From contig NZ_JBGCCJ010000001.1 in assembly GCF_041262565.1 (NCBI RefSeq), positions 3,658,001-3,722,000 on the forward strand: DNA of 64,000 nt, read 5' to 3'. The translations under genes and the position numbers were made by a program. Source of the DNA: Leifsonia sp. EB41. GTDB lineage: Bacteria; Actinomycetota; Actinomycetes; Actinomycetales; Microbacteriaceae. Below, piece by piece: positions 61,822 to 64,000 of this stretch (positions within the stretch are counted from its first letter, which is position 1; every line of letters begins with the position of its first letter). The notes under the pieces were generated by a model. That model did not search any database. It was not told the origin of the DNA and saw only the letters and a list, made by a program, of their open reading frames with translations.

Positions 61822-63318
61822 TCATTCGGCGCCGAAGCGCGGCGTGTGGACCGGGCCCAGCGTGATGTGGACGGCCTGCTGGTCGGTGTAGAAGTCGATG
61901 GAGCGGTAGCCGCCCTCGTGGCCGAGGCCGGAGGCCTTCACTCCGCCGAACGGGGTGCGGAGGTCGCGGACGTTGTGCGAGTTGAGCCAGACCATCCCGG
62001 CCTCGACGTTCTGGGCGAAGGTGTGGGCGCGCTGGAGGTCGTTGGTCCAGAGGTAGGCGGCGAGGCCGTACTTCACGCCGTTGGCGAGCTCCAGGGCCTC
62101 GGCCTCCGAGTCGAACGGCGTGATCGCCACGACCGGGCCGAAGATCTCCTCCTGGAAGATGCGGGCGTCGGGCGCGACATCGGCGAACACGGTCGGCGCG
62201 ACGTAGTTGCCGTGGTCGATGCCCTCTGGACGCCCGCCGCCAGCGAGGAGGCGGCCCTCCTGCTTGCCGAGTTCGACGTAGCTCATCACCTTGTCGTAGT
62301 GCTCGGGGTGCACGAGCGCGCCGACCTCGGTCTTCGGGTCGTGCGGGTCGCCGACGACGATGCGCTTCGCGCGCTCCGCGTACCGCTCGCAGAACTCGTC
62401 GTAGACCGCGCGCTCGACCAGGATGCGGGAGCCGGCGGTGCAGCGCTCGCCGTTCAGCGAGAACACGCCGAACACGGTGGAGTCGATCGCGGCGTCCAGG
62501 TCGGCGTCGGCGAAGACGATCGCGGGGGACTTGCCGCCGAGCTCCATCGACAGCCCCTTCAGGAAGGGCGCGGCGTTCGCGAAGATGAGCTGCCCGGTGC
62601 TGCTCTCGCCCGTGAAGGAGATGAGCGGGACGTCGGGATGCTTCACCAGCGCGTCACCCGCCTCCTCGCCGAGGCCGTTGACCAGGTTGAACACGCCGTC
62701 CGGCACGCCGGCCTCGCGGAAGATCTCGGCCCAGAGCGACGCCGACAGCGGGGTGAACTCGGCCGGCTTGAGGACGACAGTGTTGCCGGTCGCGAGCGCG
62801 GGGGCGAGCTTCCAGCTCTCCAGCATGAACGGGGTGTTCCACGGCGTGATGAGCCCGGCGACGCCGATCGGCTTGCGGTTGACGTAGTTGAGCTGGCTGC
62901 CCGGGACCGTGAAGGCGTCGTCGGCCTGGGCGACGATCAGGTCGGCGAAGAAGTGGAAGTTCTCGGCCGCGCGCTGCGCCTGGCCCAGCGCCTGCGTGAT
63001 CGGGAGGCCGGTGTCGAAGGTCTCCAGTTCGGCGAGGCGGGCGTCCTGCGCGGCGACCGCGTCGGCGATCCGGTTCAGGACGCGGGCGCGCTCGCGCGGC
63101 TTCATCCGCGGCCACGGCCCCTCCCGGAACGCGCGCTTCGCGGCGGCGACGGCGAGGTCGATGTCCTCCTTCTGGCCGGCGGCGGCCTGCACATAGGTCT
63201 CGTTGGACACCGGGTCGAGCACGTCGAACGTCCTCCCGGAGACGCTGTCGACGAACCTCCCGTCGATGAAGTGCTGGATCTTCGCCGGAAGTCCGGCGGG
63301 GACGTGGTGCTGCGGCAT
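61822..63318 (-). CDS. hpaE: 5-carboxymethyl-2-hydroxymuconate-semialdehyde dehydrogenase
   Basis: A 498-residue ALDH that oxidises the ring-cleavage product of hpaD with NAD+. Motifs are ITPWNTPFML (about 150-160), the general base Glu in MELGGKSP (about 255), the nucleophile Cys in NGERCTAGS (about 290) and EEIFGPVV. The opening IQHFIDGRFVDS and the adjacent hpaD support HpaE over other ALDHs. Start at ATG 63318, after AGGAGG. It has no close similarity to the ALDH at 2368. Confidence 0.92.
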   Translation of the reverse strand: MPQHHVPAGLPAKIQHFIDGRFVDSVSGRTFDVLDPVSNETYVQAAAGQKEDIDLAVAAAKRAFREGPWPRMKPRERARVLNRIADAVAAQDARLAELETFDTGLPITQALGQAQRAAENFHFFADLIVAQADDAFTVPGSQLNYVNRKPIGVAGLITPWNTPFMLESWKLAPALATGNTVVLKPAEFTPLSASLWAEIFREAGVPDGVFNLVNGLGEEAGDALVKHPDVPLISFTGESSTGQLIFANAAPFLKGLSMELGGKSPAIVFADADLDAAIDSTVFGVFSLNGERCTAGSRILVERAVYDEFCERYAERAKRIVVGDPHDPKTEVGALVHPEHYDKVMSYVELGKQEGRLLAGGGRPEGIDHGNYVAPTVFADVAPDARIFQEEIFGPVVAITPFDSEAEALELANGVKYGLAAYLWTNDLQRAHTFAQNVEAGMVWLNSHNVRDLRTPFGGVKASGLGHEGGYRSIDFYTDQQAVHITLGPVHTPRFGAE

Positions 63319-63356
63319 GCGCGGCCTCCTGTCTGATGCGTGGTTCTGTAGGGACG

Positions 63357-64000
63357 TCAGTGCTGGCGCTCGGCCTGGTAGTGCTGGAGCGCGTCCAGGG
63401 TGGCGAGCCGGTGGTCGCGGGCGGCGAGCTCGATGTCGATGGGGTCGGCGCCGGTCTCGATCAGCCGGAGGATCTGCTCGTGCTCGGCCACCGACTCGCG
63501 GGCGCGGCCCGGCACGAAGCTGAACGTGGAGTCGCGCAGCACGGTCAGGCGGTTCCAGCCGCGGTGCACGAGGTCGAGGATGTGCGGATTCGGGCACTCC
63601 TCGAACAGCACGGCGTGGAACCGCTGGTTGAGCTCGGTGAAGCGGTGCGGGATGAAGTCGTCCAGGCACGCGGTCAGCTCGCGGTTGATCATCCGGGCGC
63701 GGTGGAGGTGGTCGCCGTTCAGCAGCGGGGCGGACAGTCGGGTGGCCGCGCCCTCGACCAGGGCGAGGGTCTCCATCGTGTACGCGTACTCGGCGTCGTG
63801 CAGCAGGGCGACCTGGGCGCCGACGTTCTTCTCGAACGTCACGAGCCCCTCGGCCTCCAGCCGCCGGATCGCCTCCCGCACCGGGACGACGCTGATGCCG
63901 AGCTCTCCGGCGATCTGGCCGAGGACGAGCCGGAACCCGGACACGTAACGGCCGTCGTCGATGCGCGCGCGGATGAAGTCGTACGCGAGCTGGGACTTGC
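63357..64000 (-). CDS. GntR-family (FadR group) regulator, 5' partial
   Basis: At least 214 residues visible. The winged helix near the edge shows LAYDFIRARI, GQIAGELGISVVPVREAIRRLEAEGLV, which is the GntR signature, and the C-terminal FCD domain (about 70-195 of the visible part) has the metal-binding Asp/His pattern RFHAVLFEE and SVAEHEQIL. The frame is open to base 64000, so the start lies outside; the ATG-like start at 63944 would cut the DNA-binding helix. It is 38 nt before hpaE and read the same way, so it probably regulates the hpa operon in response to a hydroxyphenylacetate intermediate. Confidence 0.88.
   Translation of the reverse strand, partial: KSQLAYDFIRARIDDGRYVSGFRLVLGQIAGELGISVVPVREAIRRLEAEGLVTFEKNVGAQVALLHDAEYAYTMETLALVEGAATRLSAPLLNGDHLHRARMINRELTACLDDFIPHRFTELNQRFHAVLFEECPNPHILDLVHRGWNRLTVLRDSTFSFVPGRARESVAEHEQILRLIETGADPIDIELAARDHRLATLDALQHYQAERQH

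Overview
The window is about 70% GC with strong G/C third-position bias. It carries GTG starts, promoters of the TANNNT type placed just upstream of start codons, an HspR-type heat-shock operator, DUF2252 and YcaQ-like proteins, and a PASTA penicillin-binding protein. Together these point to an actinobacterium, most likely of the Microbacteriaceae (Leifsonia-like). The family placement is inference from gene content; no rRNA, tRNA, CRISPR array, prophage or insertion sequence was found. No gap between genes exceeds 300 bases.

Region by region. 1-3.8 kb: a peptide-type ABC ATPase (cut by the window edge), a FAD amine/amino-acid oxidase and a succinate-semialdehyde-type dehydrogenase, which look like polyamine or GABA catabolism. 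3.8-13 kb: a serine lipase-like protein, a frameshifted secreted metzincin-like protein with erased catalytic residues, a protein made of five tandem helix-turn-helix modules, and small conserved proteins. 13-17.6 kb: an alkylsulfatase facing a DUF4062-STAND NTPase. 17.6-21.6 kb: a secreted DUF1996 protein divergent from a two-component system with a DUF5666 membrane protein. 21.6-24.7 kb: a tightly overlapping four-gene operon (two soluble charged helical proteins, a membrane protein, an OmpA-domain lipoprotein) with no function I can name. 24.9-35.6 kb: an ABC ATPase, GNAT, hydrolase, DUF2252, an MFS exporter, and GH15 / HerA-like ATPase / aquaporin. 35.7-44 kb: two SulP anion transporters around a type I sulfatase, plus AI-2E and GAP family membrane proteins. 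44-52.8 kb: an alpha/alpha-toroid protein, an XRE regulator and its SDR, a YcaQ-like glycosylase, DedA, a GT39-type enzyme and an HspR-controlled ClpC-like unfoldase. 52.9-60.7 kb: a class A PBP, an HD protein, a frameshifted alcohol dehydrogenase, NUDIX, isochorismatase and a seven-blade propeller. 60.7-64 kb: the start of a homoprotocatechuate (hpa) operon with its GntR regulator, running off the window.

Three patterns run through the whole window. First, about twenty genes appear to be leaderless: a -10 hexamer sits 6-8 nt before the start codon, with no Shine-Dalgarno sequence. Second, a 57-nt palindrome (27-bp arms, 3-nt loop) occurs three times. It always lies between convergent genes, twice supplies the stop codon of a gene, and shows paired base changes that keep the stem. 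A different palindrome fills the fourth convergent gap. Third, two genes are broken by one-base shifts in C-runs, which are either real decay or sequencing errors.

Sulfur is a recurring theme (alkylsulfatase, arylsulfatase-type enzyme, two SulP permeases), as are envelope functions (PBP, OmpA lipoprotein, GT39, DedA). The best candidates for undescribed biology are the five-module HTH protein, the OmpA/helical-protein operon, the convergent-gene palindrome family and the catalytically dead metzincin.
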